Positions 29,781-40,916 of a stretch of 64,000 nucleotides of DNA are shown one piece after another. Numbering within the stretch: position 1 is the stretch's first letter; each line of letters opens with the position of its first letter. A model generated the notes under the pieces. The model had not been told where the DNA came from, did not search any database, and saw nothing but the letters and a program-made list of their open reading frames with translations. The stretch comes from Gracilariopsis chorda (lineage: Eukaryota; Rhodophyta; Florideophyceae; Gracilariales; Gracilariaceae), in NCBI GenBank assembly GCA_003194525.1, contig NBIV01000081.1:186001-250000 (forward strand), given 5' to 3'. The translations under genes were made by a program, and so were the position numbers.

Positions 29781-32700
29781 CTCACCCTAGCAACTTTTAC
29801 CTTGCTGGTGATATATAGCCTTCTATCAGGCCCCTCCTGGCTTCCTATTGTGTCTCATCTTCAAGACAGTTTGAGTTGCCTTTCTGACGCGCTGTGAAGT
29901 ACACCGTGGCCCCATAAAGTTGCACTGATGATCCATGGATATTCATCTATAGTTTTCTTACGCGCATCTGTAGTCGCCCACGGACGCATCTTTGACGCAA
30001 AATTCTATAGGCAGAATTAATGAAGAGCGGCTGTATTCCAAAGGCGAGGCTTGTGTTTGGTCGTTTGCAGATGGATCTGTCATTACGCACAACGTTGGCG
30101 ACCTCTTGATAGGCCACTCTTACTGTTCTATGAATAAATAGTGCTTGTTCTGACCAGTCCCTTCTATGGTTCGCATTGGAGGACAGTCGCGCAGCATCTC
30201 TGAACGCTGTCTTCTCTCCAAAAGTGTGTTTTTTACCTACAGGTACCATTCGGCAGTACTTTCTTGGTGAGCCAAAAGGCAAGCTATGGAGAAGGTACTG
30301 TACAGAGTGTCGTGCGCTCAAGGTAAACTGACACCGGCGAATACCTTGGGTGCACGGTATTGAGCTTCCCGTGGTAAACCAACAGTACCTGTCTTCCGCA
30401 GCTTGAGGAAGCGAATGGACTAGCCATCGGGCAGCTCAGAGCGACCAGCTCTCAGAACTGGGAAATCTTTCCGATGATCAAATTACAAAGAAATATCCGT
30501 GTACCTCTTTGGGCAGGGGCGTATTTGTGACTGGCTACTTTGCCAGAATGGGGAATGTGACTTACAATTACAAAAAACTACTCATCATCCTATTTTTTGA
30601 TTACTATTGAACGCTTTTGACTACCAGTTTTGGAAAAATGTTGACGAATGACTTAATGTGGCAAAATGGTCAGTCACAAACACCCTCCTGTCTTTGCGAT
30701 ACGAAGAAACGGCAGGCATGAGATGATTTGATGTGGTATCGATTACCTCGAGGGTTACTGATGTTCTGTGACACACAAACACAATGCACTCGAAACTAAA
30801 CTGTCGATCGTATGAAATCACCGCTTCGAGGACAAGCATCATACCAGTAAGTTCGAGCTTTAGCTTTCGAAGCTATTGCGGACTTTGCACCGATAAGGGT
30901 TGTGGGGATGTAGGGATCACCCATCATCTTGCAACCATAATCCACACATATGCGATGTCTGTACAGCTTTGAATGAAGCATTTGCTCATCAGACTAAACT
31001 GTCACGTATTCCGTTCACCAAATTACTGCATTTTGCATTTCATTCGAACGTGTTCAGAAGAAACCGGATGGGTATAACGAACATCCTGCCTTCTTTCCTT
31101 CTTCCTCTCTCCCGTGCCCCGGGGTAAGGGTTGTCTTGTTGTGCCCTCTTCACGTTTCAATGAAAAAGATTAAGAAACATTCTTCGTTCCTATTGAAAAA
31201 CTGATGTGGTTGGCAGACTTGCTGCTTCTGTGTGTGTGTGATTACGGGCACGTGCCCCTAATTCCAAGGCAACGATATTCGCTTTCTACAAGTAGAATGC
31301 TAATTATCTATTCGATGGCTAAATTCCCGTAATAGACCCAATCGCATCATCCGGCGTAACTTTATCGTGTTTTATAGCCTTTTCGGAAGGTCGGCACACC
31401 TCGACGGGCGGAACTGCATGTGCCCTGAGCGGGACTCGCTAATACCTTGCAGGGTCCCTCACCACAACGGTATCCAGCGCAAAGCGATTTAGCATCATGA
31501 TTCCAGATGGGCTACGACAACTACGATGCCCTGCTGCTTCTGTCGAAACCTTTTCGGGTAGAGGAGCTCGGACAGCAACTGATGCAAGTCTGCTTAGATT
31601 GTGCGAAATTACAGCCTACCAGTTTGTGCGGAGATGCCGTCCTCAGACGTTGACAGGTACGCAGGTCAGCAGAAAAAGAATTGCAGACTTTCCCACGTCA
31701 TTCGAACTCTGCAACTCTAAAGATATTAGCAAGACGAGTTATGGTGTTAGAATCAGACTCAAATGCGAATTTCCGTTTTCGGGAATCTGTACCACAGGCA
31801 CGATCCGCGGACATACCAGGACTTTTATACACATACATTATAGGTTGAGTTGCTTTTGCTCTACACCAACCGTCTGGCACTCGCGAAGTTGATGGCCCTA
31901 GAGCCAAGAGAGAAGATAAAGAAATATCTCTTGTATGGAAAAAGGCGTTAATCGCTTTGTTCTTAGATGGTGTCATAGGGCGATATTGCTGCGGAGAGAA
32001 CTTCCTCCTCTTCCAGAGAGGGATTTCCCAGATCACTTCCTACCGTAATCTCCGAATTAGGAACACAATGGGTAGTGCGCTCAAATCAAATCAGCTTGTT
32101 TTGATCTACTTTCTTCTTTGCCCTTTCAAGATAGTTACACGAAGTAGATGCTTCTCAAGATATGTAGCCATAGGATATAGATTAGATACGTGCCCAATGA
32201 AGAATTCGATTTGTATGAAAAGTCAGTCGATTCTTTCAAAAGCCATGAAGCCTGGGCCTTCTTCGAAAGACATGTCTTTGCTTCCAGTATGGTGTGATGT
32301 TTTGGTTCATGTCGGAAAAGCCAGTGGTCCCACTTTGAGCACAACGTATTAATATGTTCACTAACTTGTTCAGATCTGTTGGCAGTTGGGTATCAGAGGG
32401 AAGCAAAACGCATCCCATTTTACACTGCTCCGTATCGTTGGTGTAACTTAATGGTGCTGAGATCAACAGTCGACAAGCTATCTGCTAGCAATGACGTAGA
32501 GCTTGGTAAGGGAGTCGACAGACAAAGACCAGGCCCTTCTCGGACGTTGACCCCCTCTCAGGATTATCGTGAGATGTCCTTCTGGTGTGTATCTGCTGCT
32601 CCCTCTGTCTCCGATGGCCCTGCGACCTTTATGTCGCCGGTGAGATCGAGACAGACAGATCTTGAATGTGTAAGCTTCCGCCTTTCTATGAGACAGCTCA

Positions 32701-32901
32701 CAGACACAGTTTTGTAACTGCTGGACCAATGTGGCCTTGCTCTATGCAACCACAACTCTAATTTACCCCTCTTTCTCAACCTATACTCTGAAACTGGGCA
32801 TAGCAGCTGAACCGCGAGGCAGGGAGCAGCTCATAAACGGGGACAAAAATATGAGTTCAGGATAGCCCTTTTTCCGTTCCACACAGTCAAACAAGCAACC
32901 A

Positions 32902-33017
32902 TTCTTCTTCTTCTTCTTTCTGTTTTATGGACACACATTACCTGATTATGGCATTGTGGTAGAATCTAACACTACAGTGGAGCTTTTCTTCGTCTAGCAT
33001 GCTAAACTCTATGTACG
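32902..33017 (+). repeat. Desert repeat, copy A (about 115 bp)
   Basis: Matches 37494-37604 in the same orientation, from a TTC-repeat through ACACACATTACCTGAT, GGCATTGTGGTAGAATCT and AACTCTATGTAC, with scattered differences. The flanks diverge on both sides. Confidence 0.8.
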
Positions 33018-33166
33018 TAAAGCTACTCGGAAAGAAAGATTTTCTCTGTCCTGTAGTACCAATCTCTATTCATGTCTCCGGAATGTAGCCGATGACTGCT
33101 GCTTGCTTTCACCTTGCAGCAGCCGTGTTGCGCTCACTAGCTACTATCTCGGAACATGGAAAGATC

Positions 33167-33204
33167 AGCACCAAGCTTCTACGGGAGCACCAAGCTTCTA
33201 CGGG
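33167..33204. repeat. 19-bp tandem duplication
   Basis: Two exact copies of AGCACCAAGCTTCTACGGG. Confidence 0.85.
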
Positions 33205-33682
33205 GACATCAACCATTCTGAAGTGAATTTGAGAACATGAGTTTTATTGCCAAACTATGGGCGATATAGTAGTACTCTACAGCTAATCTTTTACTCTGTA
33301 GGGGTGATTTGTTGTAGTGTAAACTCCCCCTTTTTGTACATGGTGTGTATGGCAAGAACTTGGGTAAGAGTCCAGCTGTCGCCACTCAGGGACCACTCAC
33401 TGCACATGATGTCTTTGTATGGTACTATTCGTTCATAATGAAGAAAGCCCGCTTACCACCTCTCCTGCATAAAATGAAAGAGCATTTGGGCATTTGTTAA
33501 ACAAGGCTTAAAAAGAGTCAAGTTCTATTGTATCATAATCATACCAACATAGAATGCAACTTATTCGTCTGTGCATTTCTGAATATGCTTTCAGAAACGA
33601 TCAATTAAAGGTCTGTAGATAGCATGAAGAGAAAACCATTCCCAGCACATTTTGGCCGAATGGATCCAAACTTAGGGAGAAC

Positions 33683-34126
33683 CTAATTCTTCAATCCACA
33701 CTGACCTTTATGGATGGCATCCCTGAGCTGATTCGAGGCATTGGTCATTCCAGAATCGGTGCAGATCGACGCACGGAACGAGCGCGGAAGATTGTATTCG
33801 CTGCGTTGGAAGTAGCAGAAGGTCTGACCTCGCGGGAACTCAGGAGCCTTAACACATCCGGTACCAAGATTCTGCCTATTACGGGGCCAGCCTCGATATC
33901 CACGAGCTCCAACCGTAGCGGTTTTAACGTATAAATCACATGCAGTTCTGGTATTGGTACTCAGAGTAATGGCGCATCCTTCTCCAATGTTACCCTTAAT
34001 TCCGAAGGCGAACAGTGCCTCCGGAGACAGCGATAGGTAGAAGCTCTTCGTGAGATGCGTGGCTGAGACACAGTTTATGGCGGAGAAAATCACCACAGCC
34101 ATCGAAAGAATTGCTTTCATCATCAT
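33683..34126 (-). CDS. Small secreted cysteine-bearing protein, unknown family
   Basis: A 147-residue protein. A clear signal peptide (MMMKAILSMAVVIFSAINCVSA, residues 1-22) is followed by a mature domain with six cysteines, basic and aromatic residues, and no membrane segment. I do not recognise the family; the spaced cysteines in a secreted small domain suggest a disulphide-bonded extracellular or cell-wall protein. Support for a real gene comes from the triple-Met start, a complete frame, and a consensus TATAAAAGG 165 bases upstream on the same strand. It stands alone in a transposon-rich desert with neighbours 6-7 kb away on the left and only a doubtful gene on the right. Confidence 0.65.
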   Translation of the reverse strand: MMMKAILSMAVVIFSAINCVSATHLTKSFYLSLSPEALFAFGIKGNIGEGCAITLSTNTRTACDLYVKTATVGARGYRGWPRNRQNLGTGCVKAPEFPRGQTFCYFQRSEYNLPRSFRASICTDSGMTNASNQLRDAIHKGQCGLKN

Positions 34127-34290
34127 CTTGTGGTCTCGGTTGGAGTAAGTTTGGTATACGGAATGTACGTGTGATCTGGGGGCTGGTGTGGAAAAACAGT
34201 TCTGAGAAATAGTTATCGATCCGAGTTGAGTTGCGCGGTTGAGGATGTAGTTCAGTGGACACGATTCTAATGAGGCACTGATCCCTGACT

Positions 34291-34299
34291 CCTTTTATA
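34291..34299 (-). promoter_or_regulatory. TATA box of the small secreted protein gene
   Basis: Minus-strand TATAAAAGG lies 165 bases before the ATG, a plausible core promoter spacing with a leader of about 135 bases. Confidence 0.55.
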
Positions 34300-36185
34300 C
34301 TGAGTTAACTCGTTGAACAACAGTGATAACAGCGACGCAAGAAGAAGGCCAGCACGTCTCTTACGGGTCAGTGTGACTTTGCGGAGAGAGATTACGCTGG
34401 AATGAAGGAGGGATCAAACCAAGAAGTAAATAAACACTGGCGTTGCATGGATGCGTACGTCTTTCTCCTTATCACAATGCTCTGAAATGTGGTTGATGTG
34501 TCAAATCGTTTGCGCTGGTGGTATGGACTGAATCTAAACAGAGAGGATGAAACTGTAGAGACAGAAGATCATGAAGTATCAAGCCTTCAAAGGAGATCGG
34601 TCCAGATGTTGGTCACGAATGGTCGACACAACAGAGAATTTCATTCTAAGGATGCTCTCCAGAGCGGACATGGGAAGGAATTCTTGTCATGGAAGGTGTC
34701 TGGTAGCAGCTCCCATTGGAACGAGAACAGAACTAATGTGCTGAGTTGGAGAGATTCGTTTGGTAGAGCTTGAAATGGGGATTCGCACAGGTGGATCTTC
34801 GTAGACGTTCAGGAGGCTGCTCTGAGCTGTCTTATGTCGATGCTCTGTTCATGTGTGAACGTGAATGCCGTGAACGGCTAATAATGTCATCTCTTCAAAG
34901 AATTACAAACTGTAAGTTAATGCTATGTCTGCCCTGTGGGTTTGACTCACGGCATCATCATGATGCATGATGCATGCTTCCGTGAGTCCAACAGCATGGT
35001 GCTGGTTTGAGGTGGAAGGGACGTTCGCTACGTAAGCTTCGCTGCCAGGGATTTGATTGAAGCAGAGCGGAACATATGCTCTGTTCTCCACTGAAAAAGC
35101 TGCATGAATTGCTTCGCACGTATCGAGGAAACCGTTCACGAATTCACGAGATCAGATACATATCCCAGGAAGCAACAGCAATGGATTTGAACGATTGGAG
35201 GGCATAACAGGCGTAGTAAAAGGCCGTACAGTAAACCTCCCTTTCATGCTTTTTATAGCGTAGCTACCGCTGGCTGCAGAAGGGTGGTGCACTGTATGCC
35301 GAATGTGCTAACGCAAATGAGCATTGATTAACGCTAGACGTGTACACGTAAGCGCGCCTGTGAGCAGCTTTTGAGGGGTACAGCAAAACTGGAGTATGAA
35401 TCTAAAAGGGATTGATAACTGAAAAATACGAGGTAAAGGTTAGGCTATCATTACAACCTTCTCCTTGTGAAGTTCATTCCTGGTTGGCTAGCCATCTACC
35501 CTTTGTAAAAAGGATGCAGTTCTAAAAGGGTTAGAGGATTAGCCTTCTTGTCTTCCTTCCTCTTCCCCGGACGACTCCACTGCAACGAAGCAACTCTTTC
35601 AACATGGTTTCAGTTGTGTGGCCACAAGTGATAAACTCTCAGCATGACAATCATGACGCAATTGCGGATCCATGCTCGCGTGGAAAAGCATGAATCCCAG
35701 CGGTACAGCAGCAGGGTATGCACACGAGGCGGATTGGCACGGTGTCTGTAATTGATCCTTGGAATAGCCCTGTACTCTTTGGGCAAAAAGTTAGTCCGAA
35801 CCCTTTCTTACTCTGGTCATCTACCTGTCCGCTTACCACAAAACTTGCTATCCTGAGAGAAGCAAATTTGACGCTGAAGCCTCTTTTGAGTTTACAAAGG
35901 GATGCACAACACTCCACCTGTCTGAACCCCAAGTTCTCTACAGTCACGATGATGCGCACATGACAAGTTGACGCAATAGGCAACAGAAAAGGTTGCCCAA
36001 CTCCTACTTCACTTTCACATCACATGTCAATGATAGCGCCGAAACGTGCAAACACCAGGTACATCAGTAACCCTTACGGCTCAAGGTCGCCGCCTTAGAA
36101 TATCTAAGCGGGAAAACCACCCACACGTGCGTCAGATAAAACTGATCCTCTGCGTAAATTCCTCGCTTGGTTCAGGTGATCCATC
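34300..36185. other. Gene-free stretch with an inverted repeat
   Basis: No gene seen. It contains the inverted repeat at 34944-34988. Confidence 0.45.
34944..34988. repeat. Inverted repeat, 9-bp arms
   Basis: GACTCACGG and CCGTGAGTC flank a 27-base loop that itself consists of overlapping ATGCATGAT-type palindromes. Confidence 0.75.
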
Positions 36186-36542
36186 TTACTCTTTGAATTC
36201 CTCGTCATGCTCGAAAAGCTGAAGTTCTCCGTCAACGGTAATAAGCTGCAGCCGAACTATGCTTTGACCATCGTACTCTTCAGCATGAAGCTGAATAAAC
36301 GGCCAAAACAGATCAAAACACTCTCCGATGACGTCTTCTATAGACCCTAGATCTTTTTCTTCAAAGAAACCGTCCACTTGACTGAGAAGATTGTTCTCCG
36401 TGCACTGTTGCACGTTGTGGTTCTTTTGAATGCGAACATGATATCGCACATTACCGTAGTCAAACAAGTGCTCGAACATAAATCCGCCAGTGCTGCTTTG
36501 CAATGGCCTAACAAGATTCCACTCCGGGAAATTCACTTCCAT
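36186..36542 (-). CDS. Hypothetical acidic protein
   Basis: A 118-residue frame from the ATG at 36542 (MEVNFPEWNLV). It is acidic and has alternating aromatic and charged residues consistent with a folded domain (for example DYGNVRYHVRIQKN and YDGQSIVRLQLITVDGE). The end is DEEFKE. The family was not recognised and no signal peptide or membrane segment is seen. The frame is open upstream to 36689 without ATG, so it may be the last exon of a longer or decayed gene. Low certainty. Confidence 0.35.
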   Translation of the reverse strand: MEVNFPEWNLVRPLQSSTGGFMFEHLFDYGNVRYHVRIQKNHNVQQCTENNLLSQVDGFFEEKDLGSIEDVIGECFDLFWPFIQLHAEEYDGQSIVRLQLITVDGELQLFEHDEEFKE

Positions 36543-39500
36543 GTATGGACCGTTTACAGCGTGAGGCAAACCTTGCGATGAAGGTGTCAGATAAAGGCAG
36601 CTGAGTACAAGGGGAGACGGGGGAAAGCGCTTGGAGGGATTGGGATACGGAGAGATGCACAACGTGCAGTGTTTGTTCCATTGGCACACACGGTTCGAAA
36701 CTGTGCGCCCATACAGGAACGAGAGTTAGATTGCTAGCCTTCTAGCTTTCTACTAGTAGGAGAAGGCTAAGAGATAGGGCCTCAAAATTTGCCTGCGTAG
36801 ATAGAGGTTTTGGGTAGCGGTCGAAAAGAACGTAACCCATGTGATGCGTTGCTGGTTCCTGAGACAAATTCTTGAGAGTGGGTGACGTCCGAACTGTTAT
36901 TTTTTTCTTCTTCTTCTTCTTTATTGTGGACAACAGCTTTCTATTACCAAGCTGAAGGAGAGCGTTCAGTAAAAGCTTTCTCTTTTCAGGAAGGCCAAGA
37001 ACTTCTGTGGCTCATGTGGGATTAATTGCTGTATAATTTCCTTACATTTGCTTGGGAGACCAGCTAAACTGTTATTTTGACTTGTGGTCTTAGCTTACCC
37101 CCAAGTTCAAAAAGTTAAGACGGTACACGAACAATCTGCCATTGGTGCCAAGAGTCCCGCCTCTGCGGACTCGTCAGTGAGAAGAATGGAACCCGCTTGG
37201 CCTGGGGCAAGTATTGACTGACCCTGTAGCGCTCTTTTTGTGGCGTATTAGTGCTGTTCTTCAAAAGCGTCATGGCCTCACAACAGATATGCCAACTCAG
37301 AAGTCTTTCAGGTAGCTACAGACGTAGCCCTGGACGCTTCATTCCAAAATGCAACAACCCCATGAGAGGATCTGAGCCGTCTCTATCTGAAGATCAGTGG
37401 TGTTCCTGCCGTTTGCGACGGCTAACAAGCTCTGCTTCTAGGCTTGCTCATTTCCACCAATCTTAGCCCTCAAGCGCTAAGCCTCTCTCGCACTCTTCTT
37501 CTTCTTCTTCCTTATGGGCACACATTACCTGATTTCGGCATTGTGGTAGAATCTCACACTACAGGGGGGCTTGTCTTCGTCTAGCACGCTAAACTCTATG
37601 TACTTATGAGAATGGACCTGTACGTTTTGACTCAAGTGGCAATGTGGACAAGCAGAGCGGCACTGCCAAGAGGCTGTGGTTCTCAATGGTTCTAACGAAG
37701 TAACGTCATCTTTGAACTGGACAAGCGTTGGTGTATCAGAGCCCTCCTGCGGCTCATGCTTGATGTTGATTTTGTAATTGCAGAAGTTTTCTCGTGGCTG
37801 ACTGATTCCTGTACTTTCTTGGTCTCACGATGAAATGTGCCTGGCTGCATGTAAGGGTTATCGCGTGGGCAAAGGCAGAGGCTGCAGTTCGCGGTTTAGC
37901 TCTCACGCATATCGTTATCTATCACGATCGCTTGAGATCAGGAAGTGAGCCTCTCCGGAGGGCAACTCGGAACTTTGCAACAATTCTCGAGTGGCAACCA
38001 GGTGTTTTTGTGAATATCGTAGCATCGGTTGCGTTGCGTTCGTAATCAAGATATGGGCGTAGAACAGCTACAAAGCCATGAGCGACAGCCTACAACATGA
38101 AAATTCGTAGGAAAAGCAAGTTTCTTCTGAACATATACAGGGTACAACGGTACCTAGTATTTCTCGGTCTCACTTTTGTCTGAACCAAAATCAAGCCAGT
38201 TGTGAACGCCACAGATGGGTGAAATGGATTTCAACAGTTTCTTGTCAGAGTACTAGGCCACGAATGCCATTCGGAGGGAGCAACTACCATATCCTGGTGA
38301 GCAACGGGGAAAGGCGTCAACGTTATTGCGAAGTCAAGGACCCCGACGATTCTAGCTTTCCTGGGAAGAGGAAGCCTTGCTCAAGAGCGTTCGACTAGTA
38401 GGACAATGCGGTGCACCTACAATGACGCCCATGGCAGCGGGCAAGTATGTTTAGCAAGACGCACAGCCATAAAACGGGCTCATACCGTAGATCGGCGTGT
38501 GCACTCTTGCATTTAGGGACTTGGAATCATCCCTAGGAGCGGGTCAGGTGAAGTTTCATGATCACGAAACGTGCGAAGCCAGTGTTCCTTGATAGCTGCA
38601 CAGTTCTGCATTTTGGGAATCAGACAGCGATTCTCGCAAGCAATCCTTTTAGCCCGGGTTTATCAGGTAAAGCTCGAGAAGAAGTGGAGAATCCAGGGTC
38701 GGCGCACAATCCGATTGGATTCCAACCATTTCATAAGGCCCATCATAGTGGTGTGCCATACGCAATCTACCCGGCCAGTTGCAAGGCTTCTCATGGTGAC
38801 GTCTTCATGATGCACGTATCTTTCGTTGACGTACTTGTAAAGTTGGCGACAATCAAGTGAGGTGGCCCGTTTGACTTCTTGATAAGGCTTGGTATCGGTA
38901 TTTCATCAGCATGAAACAAAGTGCTGTCGATGCAGTCTGCCCAAAGGCCAGCTCTAAGTTGTACAAAAACGCGTCTATTATAGACACCTTTAGACATGTA
39001 CCGCGTGCTCATTTCCACACGTCATGTACATCACATGCACTTTTTCCACAGTCACGATCACACAGCGGCCCACGAGTTCTTGAGCAATTCGACGGTAGAA
39101 ATACGTAGACGTACAAACTGGGCAGGAAGATACATTCTCTGGACTCCTGTGAACTGCGGCATTATGTGCAGACAACTGTCTGAGGAATGTCCTGCAATAG
39201 AGAACTCTGCATTGCCGTGATTGCGAAAACTTTTTAACGGACATAATCTATGCACATGGCCCCTTGTTGTAATAGGGGAATGCTCATTAGAAGTTCTCAA
39301 GTGCAGCGGAATCCTTACATTGAGAGGCACGAGATACGCGTCAAGACGACAATGTCCCATGTTGAGGTCCCATATCATTACTCTTTGACAAAACGAGATA
39401 GAAGCTTGCCCCTAGCTGTCAATGTACATGTGTTCATGGATAAGCAACTGGAGAACATGATGGAAAGCAGCCTCGGTGTTATGCGAGTCAGCACATCCAA

Positions 39501-39914
39501 ATGAATGCTCTTCTTTCCTGAGAAAACATTCTCGCGGATCTTCGAGAAAAGCTTGGCATTGGCGCGGGGAGTGTAGGTGGACAACGCTGCAGGATGGTGC
39601 GGATGAAGTTCAGAGTTCTGTCTACCTCTGAAGATACGACTCGAGCATTGTAATATCTTATGAGTCTGAATGGAGCCAGGTTGTTGTTTGCGTTCGGGTC
39701 TCGACGGGGGCGTCAGGGGAACCAGGGGTACGGAGTGCTTTCCAGATTTGAAGTTGGCGCGATTAGTTTTAAGTCTTGTTCTGTTTGTTCCTAGGTGGAC
39801 GTATCTATGCTAGAATTGCGACATGAGGCACTATCCTCGTAGACAATGGTGTTAATCGCTATGAAAGTTAGATGGCAATAATAAAGCGAGTCGGGCGGCA
39901 TACTGTACGGTACT
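36543..39914. other. Repeat-rich desert
   Basis: No convincing gene. It holds copy B of the desert repeat. Short frames at 37.8, 38.6 and 39.3 kb lack any domain or promoter signal. Confidence 0.5.
37494..37604 (+). repeat. Desert repeat, copy B (about 110 bp)
   Basis: Partner of 32902-33017, same orientation, 4.6 kb away, roughly 90% identical by eye. Confidence 0.8.
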
Positions 39915-40916
39915 TCAGTGTGGTGTGGAGTGGGATTGCGGTTGCAGATTGTCAAACACAGTGAAAAACAATGCGCTAGAAGCTGCTTCTCGGACAACCT
40001 TATGCCCGAAGCCGTTGAAAATGGCACGCACACCTTCTTCTCTGACAACCTTGGTAATAGTATTCAAAACACCACGGTACCGCGTGGGCTCTGCCATACA
40101 TCGCGTAACGACAAAATCAAGGGGGGCTAAGGCCGCACCCACGCAAGCACCCGTGGCAATGCCGAACAGGAGGGTATCGAACGGCTCCACGTGAGACTTG
40201 ATGCGCGAAGAGAGCGAACTTAGAAGGTGAAAGATGCCGAATTCCGCTGCCTCAAAAGGAACGTCGCGTATGACACTCTCTCCTGCACCTGTGAATAATC
40301 CCAGCCAGCCCCTGGTGGCTAGTATGAAACGCCATGCTGATAGCGGATGAGCGTGTAGTCCTAGTCGTACGCGATCGCTGGCCAGTGCGAATGGGGCCTC
40401 TGCCAATGTGGATGCGAGAGTGGCTAATGCTGCTGCAGATGATGTGGCAAGCAGCGGAGTTGAACACGGTGCGGTTGGGATCGTTGACGGAAGGGGCGTG
40501 GCGACTAGATGCGAACGCTTCGGGGTGAAGAGTGTTCGCAGTGTAATGTAAAGGAAGGAAAAGACAGCGGCGTCAACGATGTAGCCAGGAATTGCAGCGC
40601 CGGCACCGGCGTAGAGACGCGGGAGACAGGATAAGCTTCGAGGGGTGAACGCGTAGTTCATCTGTGCAAGCGACTTGCAGGTGTCCAATGGGTAGAGCGC
40701 GAGATTGACGATTGATTCAGCCATGGCTCCGGAGAAAGCGGCTCTGATTGGAGCGGGAATGCGGGGTAAGCTTCTGAACAGGCGCGTGGATGTGGGCAGG
40801 CGCAGCGGCAGGGGCGGCGGGGGAAGGAACACCAGGCCGCGCGCTGCATGATGGCGCGATATGTGTGGAGAAATGGTGGGCTGGCCCGGCGGGGGCTGTG
40901 GGCATGGAGACGACAA
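39915..40916 (-). CDS. Mitochondrial carrier family (SLC25) protein
   Basis: About 330 residues with the three-repeat carrier fold. The signature PxD/ExxK/R is intact in repeat 1 (YPLDTCKS) and repeat 3 (APLDFVVTR) and degenerate in repeat 2 (PFALASDRVRLG). The block PFEAAEFGIFH and the first repeat resemble S-adenosylmethionine carriers of mitochondria and plastids; the substrate is not certain. The N-terminal 60 residues are Pro/Arg-rich and may target the protein to an organelle. No in-frame ATG exists before the first helix: the only ATG, at 40724 in a perfect GCCATGG context, would cut that helix. An upstream exon or a non-AUG start is therefore likely, and the 5' limit given here is only the open frame. 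Confidence 0.82.
   Translation of the reverse strand: MSSPCPQPPPGQPTISPHISRHHAARGLVFLPPPPLPLRLPTSTRLFRSLPRIPAPIRAAFSGAMAESIVNLALYPLDTCKSLAQMNYAFTPRSLSCLPRLYAGAGAAIPGYIVDAAVFSFLYITLRTLFTPKRSHLVATPLPSTIPTAPCSTPLLATSSAAALATLASTLAEAPFALASDRVRLGLHAHPLSAWRFILATRGWLGLFTGAGESVIRDVPFEAAEFGIFHLLSSLSSRIKSHVEPFDTLLFGIATGACVGAALAPLDFVVTRCMAEPTRYRGVLNTITKVVREEGVRAIFNGFGHKVVREAASSALFFTVFDNLQPQSHSTPH

Larger units (their letters stand above)
26914..33682. other. Repeat-rich desert
   Basis: Nearly 7 kb without a convincing gene. The only legible structures are a hairpin at 29255-29283, a 37-bp tandem duplication at 29707-29780, one copy of a desert repeat at 32902-33017 and a 19-bp duplication at 33167-33204. 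No transposase or polymerase domain was readable. Confidence 0.5.

Noticed and set aside
29947-30321. 124-codon minus-strand frame in the desert
   Set aside because: Arg-rich random-looking composition and no supporting signal.
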